Made by a program: the position numbers and the translations under genes. Positions 6,926-15,875 of a stretch of 64,000 bases of DNA are shown piece after piece. Under the pieces are notes generated by a model, which saw only the letters and a program-made list of their open reading frames with translations, ran no database searches and had not been told where the DNA came from. Source of the stretch: Pirellulimonas nuda (GTDB lineage: Bacteria > Planctomycetota > Planctomycetia > Pirellulales > Lacipirellulaceae). Numbering within the stretch: the first letter of the stretch is position 1; the number at the start of each line of letters is the position of its first letter. The DNA is taken from positions 1,178,001 to 1,242,000 of the forward strand of contig NZ_CP036291.1 in NCBI RefSeq assembly GCF_007750855.1, read 5' to 3'.

Positions 6926-8838
6926 TTGCTCGCGCTGCGTTGGTCCTTCATCTGTTGGAAGAGCCGCCGCACGTACTCGTCGGTCGACCGGTCGGACAGT
7001 GCGCGGTCGATCCAGGCGTCCGGCGCGTCGTCCATCGCGTCGGCGTCGCGCACCGCGTTGAGCAGCAATACGGTCTCTTCGGCGTTCAGCCCGCGGTCGA
7101 ACTGCTCGAACAACGCGGCCTTGCCCCGCCCGGCGTCGCCCAACGCGGCCAGGGCCCGCGCCGCGGCGACGCGGTTGGTCGCCTCGTCGTCGTCAAGCAG
7201 CTTCTCGAGCGCCGGCTTGGCGGCGAGGGCGGCTTTGCCTAGCGTCATGCACCCCACGGCGCCCCAGTAGCGGGTCACCGGATTCGGGTCGGCCAGGGCC
7301 GCCTCGATGGCCGGAAGCTTCGCCGGGTCGCCCGAAGTGGCGTCGAGCGCGAGCGTTAGCGTACGCGACACGTCGAACCGGTCGCTCCGCACGTAGTCGT
7401 ACATCGTCCCTTGGCCGGCCAGCGACTTGAACATCGACTCCGGCACGAGGCCGGTGTCGACCGCCTCGATCATTTCAGCGCTCAGCCGCGACCTCATCCG
7501 CCGCAGGACGGCCGTGTGCGCGGGGTCGTCCGCCAGGTTGTTCACCTCCCACGGGTCGGCCGCGGTGTCGAACAACATCTCTACCGGCTGCGGCGTCTCC
7601 CAGATCTGGTTGAAACGCTCGGGCAGCGTGCCGGCCTTCCAGGCGTCGCGCCAAGCGACCCAGGCGGGCTGGCCGAACAAGTAGGTGCTGTAGGGCGCCG
7701 CGGGGAGGTAGGGGGTGAACCGACGGATGTACTTCCAGCGCCCGTTGGTCACGCCGCGACGCATGCCGACGATCTCGTCAAAGCGGTCGCCGTACAAGAA
7801 CGCTACGTCGTTCTTGGGGGGCTCGACGCGGTGCTCGCCCAAGAACGCCCGCCCTTGCATCTGCGACGGCTTGTCCAGGCCGACGAGCGAGAGCGCCGTC
7901 GGCGCCAAATCGACAAACGCCACTAGCTCGTCCACCTTCTCGCCGGCGGAGAACGGCGAGAGCCCCCGCCACTTCTCCGGCACGTGGATCAGCATCGGCA
8001 CGCGCACCCCCGTATCGGTCAGGTAGCGCTTGCCGCGCGGCGTCACGCCGCCGTGGTCGCCGTAGTAGAAGACGATGGTGTCTTCGGCCAGCCCCAGGCT
8101 TTCCAGCTCGTCCAGCAGCTCGCCGACCTGGGTGTCGAGTGCGGTGATGGTGTCGTGGTAGATGGCGATGTCCTCACGCACCTCCGGCAGGTCGGGCAGG
8201 TGGGGAGGGACGGTCACCTTGGCGGGATCGTTGCGGGGCTGCTGCGGGATCAAGCCACGCTTGCGGTTCTGCCGCACCTTGTCGGGGAACAGCGAGCTCT
8301 CGTGCGAGGTGGTCAGGTTGAAGATCGCAAAGAAGGGGCTCCCCTCGGGCCGGTTCTTGTAGTGGGCCTTGCCGGAGCACGCGTCCCAGTACGAGGCGTC
8401 GTTAACCTTCGCTCCCGGGACGCGGAAGTTGTAGTCGGTCTTCGAGTTGTTGGTGCAGTAGTAGCCCTGCTCGCGCAGGTAGCTGACGTACGGCTTGATC
8501 GACGCCGGGATGGCGTGCCGGCTGCGCATGTGCTGGGTCCCCAGCGAAACGGCGTAGACCCCCGTCAGCAGCGTGCAGCGGGCGACCGCGCACACCGGCG
8601 CGTTCGAGTAGGCGTGGTTGAACTGCACCCCCTCGGCCGCGAACGCGTCGAGCCTCGGCGTCTGGATCTCGCTGCGGGCTTCGGGGGCGGCGTAGCACCC
8701 CAGCCAGTAGGCGGCGTTGTCCTCGCTGGTGATCCACAGCACGTTGGGCCGATCCGCCGCCGCCGACCGGCCGGCCGCGGGGCCCAGCAGCAACAGGACG
8801 GCGACAGCAGCAGCGAAAGCCCGGGAGTGAAGAGGCAT
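6922..8838 (-). CDS. Secreted sulfatase with C-terminal HEAT-like repeats
   Basis: The 638-residue protein starts at MPLHSRAF, which leads into a clear signal peptide (AAAVAVLLLLGPAAG). The alkaline-phosphatase-like core begins with PNVLWITSEDN, metal-site acidic residues included, and YGDHGG is present further on. The sulfatase signature site reads PVCAVARCTLLTG, with the formylglycine-precursor Cys83 and Arg87. Its third position is Val rather than the usual Pro or Ala of C-x-P/A-x-R. From about residue 520 there are helical HEAT-like repeats (ALADPNPVTRYWGAVGCM, DDDEATNRVAAARALAALGD). Planctomycetes use many such enzymes on sulfated algal polysaccharides; the substrate here is unknown. Its stop codon shares the CTAG with the stop of the convergent arginine dihydrolase gene. 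Confidence 0.88.
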   Translation of the reverse strand: MPLHSRAFAAAVAVLLLLGPAAGRSAAADRPNVLWITSEDNAAYWLGCYAAPEARSEIQTPRLDAFAAEGVQFNHAYSNAPVCAVARCTLLTGVYAVSLGTQHMRSRHAIPASIKPYVSYLREQGYYCTNNSKTDYNFRVPGAKVNDASYWDACSGKAHYKNRPEGSPFFAIFNLTTSHESSLFPDKVRQNRKRGLIPQQPRNDPAKVTVPPHLPDLPEVREDIAIYHDTITALDTQVGELLDELESLGLAEDTIVFYYGDHGGVTPRGKRYLTDTGVRVPMLIHVPEKWRGLSPFSAGEKVDELVAFVDLAPTALSLVGLDKPSQMQGRAFLGEHRVEPPKNDVAFLYGDRFDEIVGMRRGVTNGRWKYIRRFTPYLPAAPYSTYLFGQPAWVAWRDAWKAGTLPERFNQIWETPQPVEMLFDTAADPWEVNNLADDPAHTAVLRRMRSRLSAEMIEAVDTGLVPESMFKSLAGQGTMYDYVRSDRFDVSRTLTLALDATSGDPAKLPAIEAALADPNPVTRYWGAVGCMTLGKAALAAKPALEKLLDDDEATNRVAAARALAALGDAGRGKAALFEQFDRGLNAEETVLLLNAVRDADAMDDAPDAWIDRALSDRSTDEYVRRLFQQMKDQRSASN

Positions 8839-9013
8839 CGAAACTCGGCGTGTTGGAGGAGAGGTAGCGGCCGGCCCTGCGGCCGCCCCAGCCGCCAGTT
8901 TACGAACCAGAAGCCCGCGCCGCGACTCTTCCCGGCGACCGGGCCCCCCACCCTTGCCCAACAACCCAGCAGCAGAGAAACTAGGGGGCTGTCACCGGCG
9001 CCCGGCCCAACAC

Positions 9014-9086
9014 GCCCCCATCGTCTAGTGGCCCAGGACACCGCCCTCTCACGGCGGAGACAGGGGTTCGACTCCCCTTGGGGGTA
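9014..9086 (+). tRNA. tRNA-Glu (anticodon CTC)
   Basis: A full cloverleaf is readable. The acceptor arms are GCCCCCA (9014-9020) and TGGGGGT (9079-9085) with discriminator A. The D arm is GTCTAGTGGCCCAGGAC. The anticodon stem CCGCC/GGCGG encloses loop CTCTCAC (anticodon CTC at 9047-9049 plus neighbour, read as U-CUC-A). The T arm is AGGGG TTCGACT CCCCT. No CCA is encoded. The CTC anticodon reads the GAG codon, which is frequent in this GC-rich window. Confidence 0.93.
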
Positions 9087-9168
9087 TTTCTATGGCCTTG
9101 GGGCCTGCGGCTCCTAGAAATCAACGGGTTTCCTGCGAAATCCCCGGTTTCTCCACCCAGGCGAGTCG

Positions 9169-9195
9169 CCGGCGTCAGCCGCCGGATTTTTTTCC
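9169..9195 (+). terminator. Candidate terminator downstream of tRNA-Glu
   Basis: A short perfect stem CCGGCG/CGCCGG with a 5-base loop is followed by a run of T beginning at 9187. It lies 83 bases after the tRNA. The stem is also a member of the recurring GCCGGCG...CGCCGG intergenic repeat family, so a repeat with an accidental T run is possible. Confidence 0.5.
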
Positions 9196-9310
9196 GGAAG
9201 TTTCTCCCCCGGATCTCCCGAGAACTGACACATCGTCGCCCCCGGTCCCGGCCGCTAGGCGGCTCCGGCTCGCCTTGGCTCGGTGGGGGCGTTTCGCTAC
9301 GCTCCCGCGC

Positions 9311-10051
9311 ATGTCTCTCAACCCCCTCGCCCCCGTCACCGATTACCCGTCGATGCTCAACCGCATCTTCTGGTTCACCTCGGCGGCGACGCTGGGGGGC
9401 GTCTGGCTGCTGCGGGCGCACGTGGCGGGCATCGAAGCGGCGCTGGCGCCCCTGGACGGGCTGCTGGTGTTTGGCGAGGACCGTGTCTCCCCCGTGCCGG
9501 CCGGGTCGCTGGCGCCGGCGCTGGCCGTGGGGCTGCTGACGCGGGCGTGCCGGATCCATGCGCAGCTTTCGGACTGGTTGGGGATCCGAGAACGCTTTGA
9601 TATCGACGTCATCCTTCATCGGCTCGCGGGCCGCACGGGGGTCGACCTCACCGGCGTGCCGGACGAGGCCCTGGTGCGGCGCCGCCACCGCCTGATGCGC
9701 GACGCGTTCTACTCCCACACCGGCGGCCGCCACGCGGTGGTCGACGAGTCGCTGGTGCATCAGGCGCTCGACGCGTGGAGCTGGTTCTGGGTGGGCCTCG
9801 AGGCGGCGACGGTGCTGTCGGTCGTGTCGCTGCTGCTGGTCGCCTGCGGCGCGCAGGCCGTTGGACTCAAGACGCTGGCTTGGTCGATCGCGTTCGCGGT
9901 GATCGGCCTGCCGATGCTGCGGAACCAGTGCAAGCGCTACGCGTGGGCGCAGGTGAGCGTGATCGTTTCCGATACGAAGCGCGCCGAGCAGGTCCGGCGT
10001 GCGTTCGATTGCTTGGACGATCGAGACGAGAGCGTGCGGCTCGCGGCTTGA
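9311..10051 (+). CDS. Hypothetical membrane protein
   Basis: The 246-residue protein starts at ATG 9311; the longer open frame upstream runs through the terminator-like sequence. An N-terminal hydrophobic segment (IFWFTSAATLGGVWLL) may be a membrane anchor. Residues about 155-200 form one or two strong membrane helices (EAATVLSVVSLLLVACGA and LAWSIAFAVIGLPML). The central region is soluble and rich in charged residues with several His. No family was recognised. It stands alone between the tRNA and a DinB gene. Confidence 0.6.
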   Translation: MSLNPLAPVTDYPSMLNRIFWFTSAATLGGVWLLRAHVAGIEAALAPLDGLLVFGEDRVSPVPAGSLAPALAVGLLTRACRIHAQLSDWLGIRERFDIDVILHRLAGRTGVDLTGVPDEALVRRRHRLMRDAFYSHTGGRHAVVDESLVHQALDAWSWFWVGLEAATVLSVVSLLLVACGAQAVGLKTLAWSIAFAVIGLPMLRNQCKRYAWAQVSVIVSDTKRAEQVRRAFDCLDDRDESVRLAA

Positions 10052-10148
10052 TGGAAACTATCAGGGCCGGCTGCCCACGATACGCTCCAAAAAATCTGGT
10101 AGGATGCTGGCGCGGTCGCACATTCGCCTACTCGTGAGGAGCCCTGCC

Positions 10149-10640
10149 ATGAACGCCGTCGACGTTATCCGCCAAACCAACACCACCAGCCAGATGGTGG
10201 TCAAGGCGTACGTAGAAGACCTCTCCGACGCGGACCTGATGCGTCGCCCCGCGGCGGGCTGCAACCACTTGGCCTGGCAGCTCGGTCACTTGATCAGCTC
10301 GGAGTGCATGCTGCTCAACAGCCTGGCGCCCGGCGCGGCGCCGGAGCTCCCCGCGGGGTTTGCCGAGCAGCACGCCAAGGACAAGTGCGGCAGCGACGAC
10401 CCGTCGCAGTTCTGCACCAAGGCCCAATACCTCGAGCTGTGGGGCCAGGTTCAAGCGGCCATGATGGGGGCGCTAGACCACGTCAGCGAGTCCGACCTCG
10501 ACAAGCCGGGGCCAGAAAACATGCAGCCGATGTTCCCCACGGCGGGCGCGGTGTGGGTGCTGTTGGCGACGCACGCCCTGATGCACGCCGGTCAGTTCGT
10601 TCCGGTGCGACGCGCGTTGGGCAAGCCGGTGGTGATCTGA
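10149..10640 (+). CDS. DinB-family protein
   Basis: This 163-residue four-helix-bundle protein of the DinB/YfiT-like superfamily starts at an ATG preceded by GAGGAG. Candidate metal-binding histidines sit in the expected places: NHLAWQLGHL in helix 2 and LATHALMHAGQ in the last helix. DinB proteins are often metal-dependent thiol transferases or hydrolases, but most members have no known substrate. It has its own upstream spacing and no obvious operon partner. Confidence 0.82.
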   Translation: MNAVDVIRQTNTTSQMVVKAYVEDLSDADLMRRPAAGCNHLAWQLGHLISSECMLLNSLAPGAAPELPAGFAEQHAKDKCGSDDPSQFCTKAQYLELWGQVQAAMMGALDHVSESDLDKPGPENMQPMFPTAGAVWVLLATHALMHAGQFVPVRRALGKPVVI

Positions 10641-10699
10641 CAGAGTGTCGGTGCTCTCGCAGAGAATTGTTCATTCCGAAACCGGGCGATTTTCCATCG

Positions 10700-11398
10700 T
10701 CAAGCGAAGTAATGGATCGGGTCCGCAAGCCCCGCGTCGGCGAACCCCTGCAGTCTCAGTTGGCAGGCGTCGCACGCGCCGCAGGCGGCGCCGTCCTCCG
10801 GGTTGGGGCTGTAGCAGGTGTGGGTGAGGGAGTAGTCGACCCCCAGCGCCGCGCCGCGGCGGATGATGTCTGCCTTGGTCAGGTCAATTAGCGGCGCGTG
10901 GATGCGGAACTTAAGCGTCCCCTCTACTCCCGCCTTGGTCGCCAGATTGGCCAGCCGCTCGAACGCCGTGATGTACTCGGGCCGGCAGTCGGGGTAGCCG
11001 CTGTAGTCGACGGCGTTCACGCCGACCCAGATGTCGGCGGCGCCGATTACTTCCGCCATTCCGAGCGCCACGCTCAGCATCACCGTGTTGCGGGCCGGCA
11101 CGTAGGTGACGGGGATCCCGCCCGCCATCTCGCTGGCGCTGCGGCCCTGGGGCACGGGGATGGCGTCGGTCAGGGCGCTCCCCCCCATCTCGGCCAGGTC
11201 GACCCGCACGGTCCGGTGCTCCGCGGCCCCCAGCGACTGGGCGACGCGCCCCGCGGCGGCAAGCTCGAAGCGGTGGCGCTGGCCGTAGTCGATGCTCAGG
11301 GCGTGCAGGGCGTAGCCTTGGGAGCGGGCGATGGCGGCCGTGGTGGCGGAGTCGAGGCCCCCGGAGAGGAGCACGACGGCTTTGGGTTGGGGGGGCAT
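10700..11398 (-). CDS. queC: 7-cyano-7-deazaguanine synthase QueC
   Basis: The 232-residue protein converts 7-carboxy-7-deazaguanine to preQ0 with ATP and ammonia in queuosine biosynthesis. The PP-loop motif SGGLDS is at residues 12-17, followed by the typical [10 protein letters not shown]. The zinc-binding cysteines are Cys195 (THTCYSP) and Cys206, Cys209 and Cys212 in CGACDAC. It is divergently transcribed from the queF-like gene 150 bases away, placing two consecutive steps of the pathway together. Confidence 0.95.
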   Translation of the reverse strand: MPPQPKAVVLLSGGLDSATTAAIARSQGYALHALSIDYGQRHRFELAAAGRVAQSLGAAEHRTVRVDLAEMGGSALTDAIPVPQGRSASEMAGGIPVTYVPARNTVMLSVALGMAEVIGAADIWVGVNAVDYSGYPDCRPEYITAFERLANLATKAGVEGTLKFRIHAPLIDLTKADIIRRGAALGVDYSLTHTCYSPNPEDGAACGACDACQLRLQGFADAGLADPIHYFA

Positions 11399-11453
11399 CG
11401 GCGTGCGAGGGTGGGGGGAGGGTGATCGGCAATGGCGGACGCGACGCCCGTCG

Positions 11454-11473
11454 ACGGGGCGGAGCCCGTCGGC
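11454..11473. repeat. Single arm of GACGGGGCGGAGCCCGTCGGC repeat family
   Basis: This 20-base arm lies in the queC-queF divergent spacer and is nearly identical to arms at 28676-28756 and 38902-38921. It is internally palindromic (CGACGGG/CCCGTCG). Confidence 0.6.
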
Positions 11474-11554
11474 TGTCCCTGGTTGGTGGGGGTTTATCGT
11501 GCCACAATGGCCCCCCGATCGGAAGAGAAGCCCCCTGGAAGGAGAAGCCCGCCC

Positions 11555-11911
11555 GTGTCCGCCACGCGTGACTTACTAGAAGTTTTCGACAACGAGTTCC
11601 CCGAACGCGACTACCTGATCGAGATCGTGGCGCCGGAGTTCACGTCGCTCTGCCCCAAGACGGGGCAGCCCGATTTCGGCACGGTCACCATCCGCTACAA
11701 CCCGAACAAGAAGTGCGTCGAGCTCAAGAGCCTGAAGTTCTACCTCGGCAGCTTCCGGATCGAAGGGATCTTCTACGAACACATCACCAACACGATCCTC
11801 GACGATCTGGTGGCGGTGATGAAGCCGCGGTGGATGAAGGTGGAGACCTCGTGGAACGCCCGCGGTGGGATCACGTCGAAGATCACGTCCCAGTACACCG
11901 CGTCTGTATAA
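11555..11911 (+). CDS. queF: NADPH-dependent 7-cyano-7-deazaguanine reductase QueF (type I)
   Basis: QueF reduces preQ0 to preQ1, the step after QueC. The catalytic cysteine is in [16 protein letters not shown] and the family motif [10 protein letters not shown] follows. GTG 11555 gives 118 residues and follows a GGAAGGAG site by about 12 bases. ATG 11507 would add 16 residues but has no visible ribosome site and no conserved sequence. Short unimodular QueF proteins of this size are normal. Confidence 0.93.
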   Translation: MSATRDLLEVFDNEFPERDYLIEIVAPEFTSLCPKTGQPDFGTVTIRYNPNKKCVELKSLKFYLGSFRIEGIFYEHITNTILDDLVAVMKPRWMKVETSWNARGGITSKITSQYTASV

Positions 11912-11996
11912 CGACGACGGCTTCCCCCGTACGTCTCTGTGCCCTCCGTGGCTCTGTGGCTAACCCACCCTAGCTCATCCCAACCAAGAGGTTCTC

Positions 11997-13034
11997 GTGC
12001 CCGACGCCCCGCAGATCATCATTTCTGGCATCGCCGACGAAGCAGCCCCGCACCGGACCGCGCTCGAGCAGTTCGCGGCGCTCAGCGCGTTGGGGCTCCA
12101 GTACTACACGATCCGGAACATCGAGGTCGGCACCGGCGTCAAGAACGTGATGGACCTCTCCAAGGCCGACATCACCAAGGTGCGGCACCTGGAGGACGAG
12201 TTCGGCATGAACGTGGCGTCGATCGGTTCGCCCATCGGCAAGGTGAAGCTGATCAACAAGGATGACGGAACCAAGGCCCGCTTCGTGCCGTTCAAGAAGT
12301 ACTTGGAGAAGGACGTCAAGAAGGCGTGCGAGCTGGCGCACGCGTTCGAGACCAAGCTGATCCGCGGGTTCTCGTTCTACCCCCCGCGCGGCGCCGACCC
12401 CTACGAGCACCTCCCCCAGGCGGTCGATCAACTGGGCCAGATCGCAGAGGCCTGCCACCGCAGCGACCTGACGTTTGGACTGGAGGTCGAGGCGAACCTG
12501 GTCGGCAGCACCGGCCAATTGATGGCGGAGCTGCACCGCCAGGTGGGCCACCCGGCGATGGTGACCGTGTTCGACGGCGGCAACCTTATTAGCCAGGGCT
12601 TCTCTACCACCGAGTGTTACGAGCAGTACCTGGCGATGAAGCCGAGCCTCGGCTGGATCCACGTCAAAGACTACCGCAACCCGAACCCCCAGCTATCGAC
12701 GCAAGAAGACGGCTCGAAGAAGGTGCGGGAGGTAGACGAAGAAGCGCTCAAGCACTTCGTGCCGGCAGACCGCGGCGACAGCGGGTACGACCTGATCCTC
12801 CGCGACTTCAAGGAGATGGTCCCCAAGCTCGCCCGCAAGCTGAAGCGTCGCGGCATCCCCGGCGTGTTTGTTGAGCTCGAGCCCCACCTCAAGGCCGGCG
12901 GCCAGTACGGCGGCTTTAGCGGCGCCGATGGCATGGGGGTCGCCCTACGCAGCCTGTGCAAGGTGCTCGACTACGTCGGCCTCGACTACCACCTCCGCGA
13001 CTTCGACGACGTGTGCGTCGCCCGCGGCGTGTAG
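11997..13034 (+). CDS. Sugar phosphate isomerase/epimerase (xylose isomerase-like TIM barrel)
   Basis: The 345-residue protein starts at GTG 11997 with an AGAGG site upstream. It has the AP-endonuclease-2/xylose-isomerase-like barrel pattern: ISGIADEA at strand 1, FGLEVEANLVGS with the metal-ligand Glu, MVTVFDGGN, GWIHVKDYR (His-Lys-Asp motif) and a final VFVELEPHLKAGG. Planctomycetes carry many paralogues of this family acting on sugars or inositols. The substrate is not predictable here. Confidence 0.82.
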   Translation: MPDAPQIIISGIADEAAPHRTALEQFAALSALGLQYYTIRNIEVGTGVKNVMDLSKADITKVRHLEDEFGMNVASIGSPIGKVKLINKDDGTKARFVPFKKYLEKDVKKACELAHAFETKLIRGFSFYPPRGADPYEHLPQAVDQLGQIAEACHRSDLTFGLEVEANLVGSTGQLMAELHRQVGHPAMVTVFDGGNLISQGFSTTECYEQYLAMKPSLGWIHVKDYRNPNPQLSTQEDGSKKVREVDEEALKHFVPADRGDSGYDLILRDFKEMVPKLARKLKRRGIPGVFVELEPHLKAGGQYGGFSGADGMGVALRSLCKVLDYVGLDYHLRDFDDVCVARGV

Positions 13035-13053
13035 GGTCGGCCGGCCGCGTTGG

Positions 13054-15333
13054 TCAATCTTCGGCTTCGTCGCGGCTCGGCTTGGGCGCGGGGAGACGCT
13101 GCGTCTGCTGCATGGCCCGGATGGAGACGACGCCCCAACCCCCGGCCGCCAGCATCAGCGTCACGCCGCCCAGTAGTTGCAGGCTCAGCAGCTCCGTGGC
13201 GAAGAACGCCGCCGCGGCGCCGACCGCCGCGACGATGCCGCTGATCGCCAGGTTCGTGGTCCCTTGGTCCTTGCTCTGGCGGAGCGACGCCACGTCGATC
13301 GCCTGGCGGGCCGACTGGTTGGCCAGCTCGCGCAGCAGGCTCATGTCCGCCGGCCGCTCGGGCTGGGCGGTGCGCTGCATCTGGTCGAGGCTCGTGAACG
13401 GGGTAACGGGGGCCGCCGGGGGAGCGGCGACCGCCGCCGCTGCCGCGGGGGCCGGGGCGAACGGCTCTTCCGAGTCGCCACGTGAGCGACGCAGAAGCTG
13501 AGACATGTAGTCCTCGATCGACGACTCATCTGCCGCCGCCGGCGGGGCCGCTGGCTCGGGGGGGGCGGCGACCGCCATTGGCGCGATCGGGGCCGCCGGC
13601 TGCTCCGCCACGGCGGGGGCCGCGTCGTCCGCGAACAGGTGCGCGTAGCGAGAGATGAACGACTCGGGCTCGTGTCCCCCCGCGAAATCGACCGGCGCGA
13701 ACGGGTCTGCCTTGAGCCGCGGCGGCTCTACGTCCGCCAGCGGCGCCGGGGCGTCCGCGTCAACGGCGGAACCGACACGCTCCGGCTCGGCCTCGGTGGT
13801 CGGCTCGAGATCGGCACGAGGCTCGGAAACGGGCTCGGCTTCGGCGACCGGTTCGGCCGCGTCCAAGGGCTGGCCCTCGGCGCTCGGCAATGCGTCGGCG
13901 TCGGGCTCGGCCGCTACCGCTTCGGGCTCTGCGGGCCCGTCCCACGGCGAGTCGGCCGGCGCTGGGGCGGCCTCCGCCGCCGGTTCGGCGGCGGGGGCGT
14001 CTTCGTGCGGGGTGAGGATGTCTTCCGCGGCCAGCGAGGCGGGCGCCCACCAGTCGGAAGAAGCGGGCAGCGGCGCCACGGCCGCGGCGGCCGTATCGGC
14101 GTCTTCTTCCGACGGCGCCGGCTCATTGGCCTCGGCTTCCTGCCGCGGCGCGGAGGCGTCCGCGGGCGTCGGCTCTGGGCCCGCGTCGCTGGGCTCCGGC
14201 ACGGGGAACCGGTGCTGCAGTGCCTCGATCGTGTCGGCCGCGGTGGTCAACTCGTCGCTGAGTTCGTCCAGCCGCTGACGGTCGTCCGCGCTGTTGGCCT
14301 CGAGCCGCTCGCGTTCCAGACGTAGTTGGGCCACTTGGCTGGTGAGTGTTTCTAGTTCGGCGCGGAAGGCGTCGCGTTGGGTTGTAGCTTCCAGCAGCTC
14401 CGAGGCGCGTGCCTCGAACCCCGCGCGTTCGCGGCGTAGCGTCGCCACCAGGGCGCGGACGCGCGTCCGCAGCGCCGCGACACGCAGCCCCGCGTCCGCA
14501 TCCGGGACGCTCTCACGGGCTTCATCCGTCCAGGCATGGACCGCCTCCGCGGCGGGGGCCTCGTCTTCCGAGAGGTCGTCGGCCTGGGCGGTCGCGCACG
14601 GCAGGGGCGCCTCAACGGGGGGGCTGGCGGCCACGGGGGAAGCGGGGAGATCGAGCGACCAGACGTCATCGGCCGCGGCGCCGGCGGCCGGCGCCGGCGA
14701 GGGTTCGGATGCTTCGGCGTCGGCGGGCCCAGCGGGTTGGCGGTCGAGCCACGGCTTGAGCAGCTTGGCCGGCACCGGGGGGACGAACGAGGGCGCCGTG
14801 CTGGGGGCGTCGTGGGCCGGCGCCTCGGCCGCTTCGGCCTCCGGCGCGGGCTCCACCCGCCACGGGTCACTGCTCCAGTCGTCCTCTGCCTCTGCCTCGA
14901 CCTCGACCTCTAGGGCGTCCTCTTCACAGGCCAGTACGCTTGAGACGGGCTCGGCCTGTGGGACGACCTCTGGCTCGGCGGGGGCCAGCTCCTCCTGCAC
15001 GGCGGCCGACTCTAGGCGGATCGTGGTGGCGCCCAGGGTCAGCTCGTCGCCGTCGTTCAGGTCGCTGTCCGCGAACGGCCGGCCGTTGAGCGTGGTGTCG
15101 CTGGCCCAGCGCCGCACGCGCAGGCCGTCGGGGCCGCGGGTGATCAAGCAATGGAGCGGGCGGGCGCCCCGGTGGTAGACACGCAGCGTGCACTGGGGGC
15201 CGCCGCCGATGGAGACCGAGTCGCGGTCGATCGGCACCACGCGATCGGCCTGGCCCGGAGTCGCCACCCGCAGCAGGTGGGTCGAGACCGAGTCACAGCG
15301 AACGACAGGGAGGGCCGGGGTTTGGGTCGCCAT
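13054..15333 (-). CDS. FHA-domain protein with long Ala/Pro/Glu linker, coiled coil and two C-terminal membrane helices
   Basis: Starting at MATQTPALP (15333) the protein has 759 residues. Residues about 20-105 form a forkhead-associated domain (VSIGGGPQCTLRVYHRGARPLHCLI, first part quoted, then TTLNGRPFADSDLNDGDELTLG), expected to bind phosphothreonine. A long acidic Ala/Pro/Glu-rich low-complexity region follows, interrupted at about 290-375 by a coiled coil (LRRERAGFEARASELLE, RLERERLEANSADDRQRL). The C-terminus has two hydrophobic helices (ISGIVAAVGAAAAFFATELL and LLGGVTLMLAAGGWGVV). It may be a membrane-tethered reader of Ser/Thr kinase signalling; a candidate kinase is at 41318-43066, but no direct link is shown. 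Confidence 0.75.
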   Translation of the reverse strand: MATQTPALPVVRCDSVSTHLLRVATPGQADRVVPIDRDSVSIGGGPQCTLRVYHRGARPLHCLITRGPDGLRVRRWASDTTLNGRPFADSDLNDGDELTLGATTIRLESAAVQEELAPAEPEVVPQAEPVSSVLACEEDALEVEVEAEAEDDWSSDPWRVEPAPEAEAAEAPAHDAPSTAPSFVPPVPAKLLKPWLDRQPAGPADAEASEPSPAPAAGAAADDVWSLDLPASPVAASPPVEAPLPCATAQADDLSEDEAPAAEAVHAWTDEARESVPDADAGLRVAALRTRVRALVATLRRERAGFEARASELLEATTQRDAFRAELETLTSQVAQLRLERERLEANSADDRQRLDELSDELTTAADTIEALQHRFPVPEPSDAGPEPTPADASAPRQEAEANEPAPSEEDADTAAAAVAPLPASSDWWAPASLAAEDILTPHEDAPAAEPAAEAAPAPADSPWDGPAEPEAVAAEPDADALPSAEGQPLDAAEPVAEAEPVSEPRADLEPTTEAEPERVGSAVDADAPAPLADVEPPRLKADPFAPVDFAGGHEPESFISRYAHLFADDAAPAVAEQPAAPIAPMAVAAPPEPAAPPAAADESSIEDYMSQLLRRSRGDSEEPFAPAPAAAAAVAAPPAAPVTPFTSLDQMQRTAQPERPADMSLLRELANQSARQAIDVASLRQSKDQGTTNLAISGIVAAVGAAAAFFATELLSLQLLGGVTLMLAAGGWGVVSIRAMQQTQRLPAPKPSRDEAED

Positions 15334-15418
15334 AAGTTCTTGAGCGGCATAAAGGTTGCGGTATCGGCGAGGCAGGCAGGACGCGGCCTTGTCTGGGCCA
15401 CGGACCTTCCGCCATGGG

Positions 15419-15447
15419 GATGTAGCTTTCGCCTGCCGCACGGTCAA
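15419..15447 (-). promoter_or_regulatory. Candidate sigma70-type promoter for the FHA gene
   Basis: On the minus strand a -35 TTGACC (15442-15447) and a weak -10 TACATC (15419-15424) are separated by exactly 17 bases, about 85 bases upstream of the chosen start. The -35 match is 5/6 and the -10 match only 3/6. Confidence 0.35.
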
Positions 15448-15875
15448 AACCGCTGGCGCCACAGGGGGGGAGATCGGCAACCCGTCCAGAACGGCTCACC
15501 GGATCGTTCCGGTTGTGCCGATGTAAGAGTCGCTGGAAACCGTGGCCAGCGTCTTCTGGGCGGGGCCGAGGGAGGCCGGAAAAGGGCGTATTTTTCCTAC
15601 AATCGGCGGTTGCTGCGGAAAAATCAGCCGGAAGCGAGAATTGCTTTTTTCGGGCGCAAACCTTTTTCGGCGTGATGCGTACTATAGTTCGGTTGCAGAC
15701 CGACTCGGACCCAGAGGTCTCGGGATGCAGCCAAAGAAGAAGCACCGGCCGCCGACACCCCGTCGTAGCGGCCACCCAGCAGAGCACCAGGCGAACCCCA
15801 GAAGCCCCGCCGGCGTCCTCCCTCAGAGGCGCACCGACGGCTGATGCGGCGCCTCCGGCACCGAGGCAGACCAAG
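15448..15875. other. Intergenic region with no supported gene
   Basis: This stretch lies between the divergent FHA and DksA-like genes. Longer open frames run through it on both strands but lack codon bias and family sequence. A TACTAT -10-like hexamer at 15680 has no matching -35. I see no RNA gene. Confidence 0.5.

Noticed and set aside
7984-9117. A 377-codon plus-strand frame over the sulfatase and tRNA
   Set aside because: It runs through the tRNA and lacks conserved sequence.
15674-15875. Longer N-terminus or upstream start for the DksA-like gene, and TACTAT at 15680 as promoter
   Set aside because: The extension has no family sequence, and no -35 element is correctly spaced.
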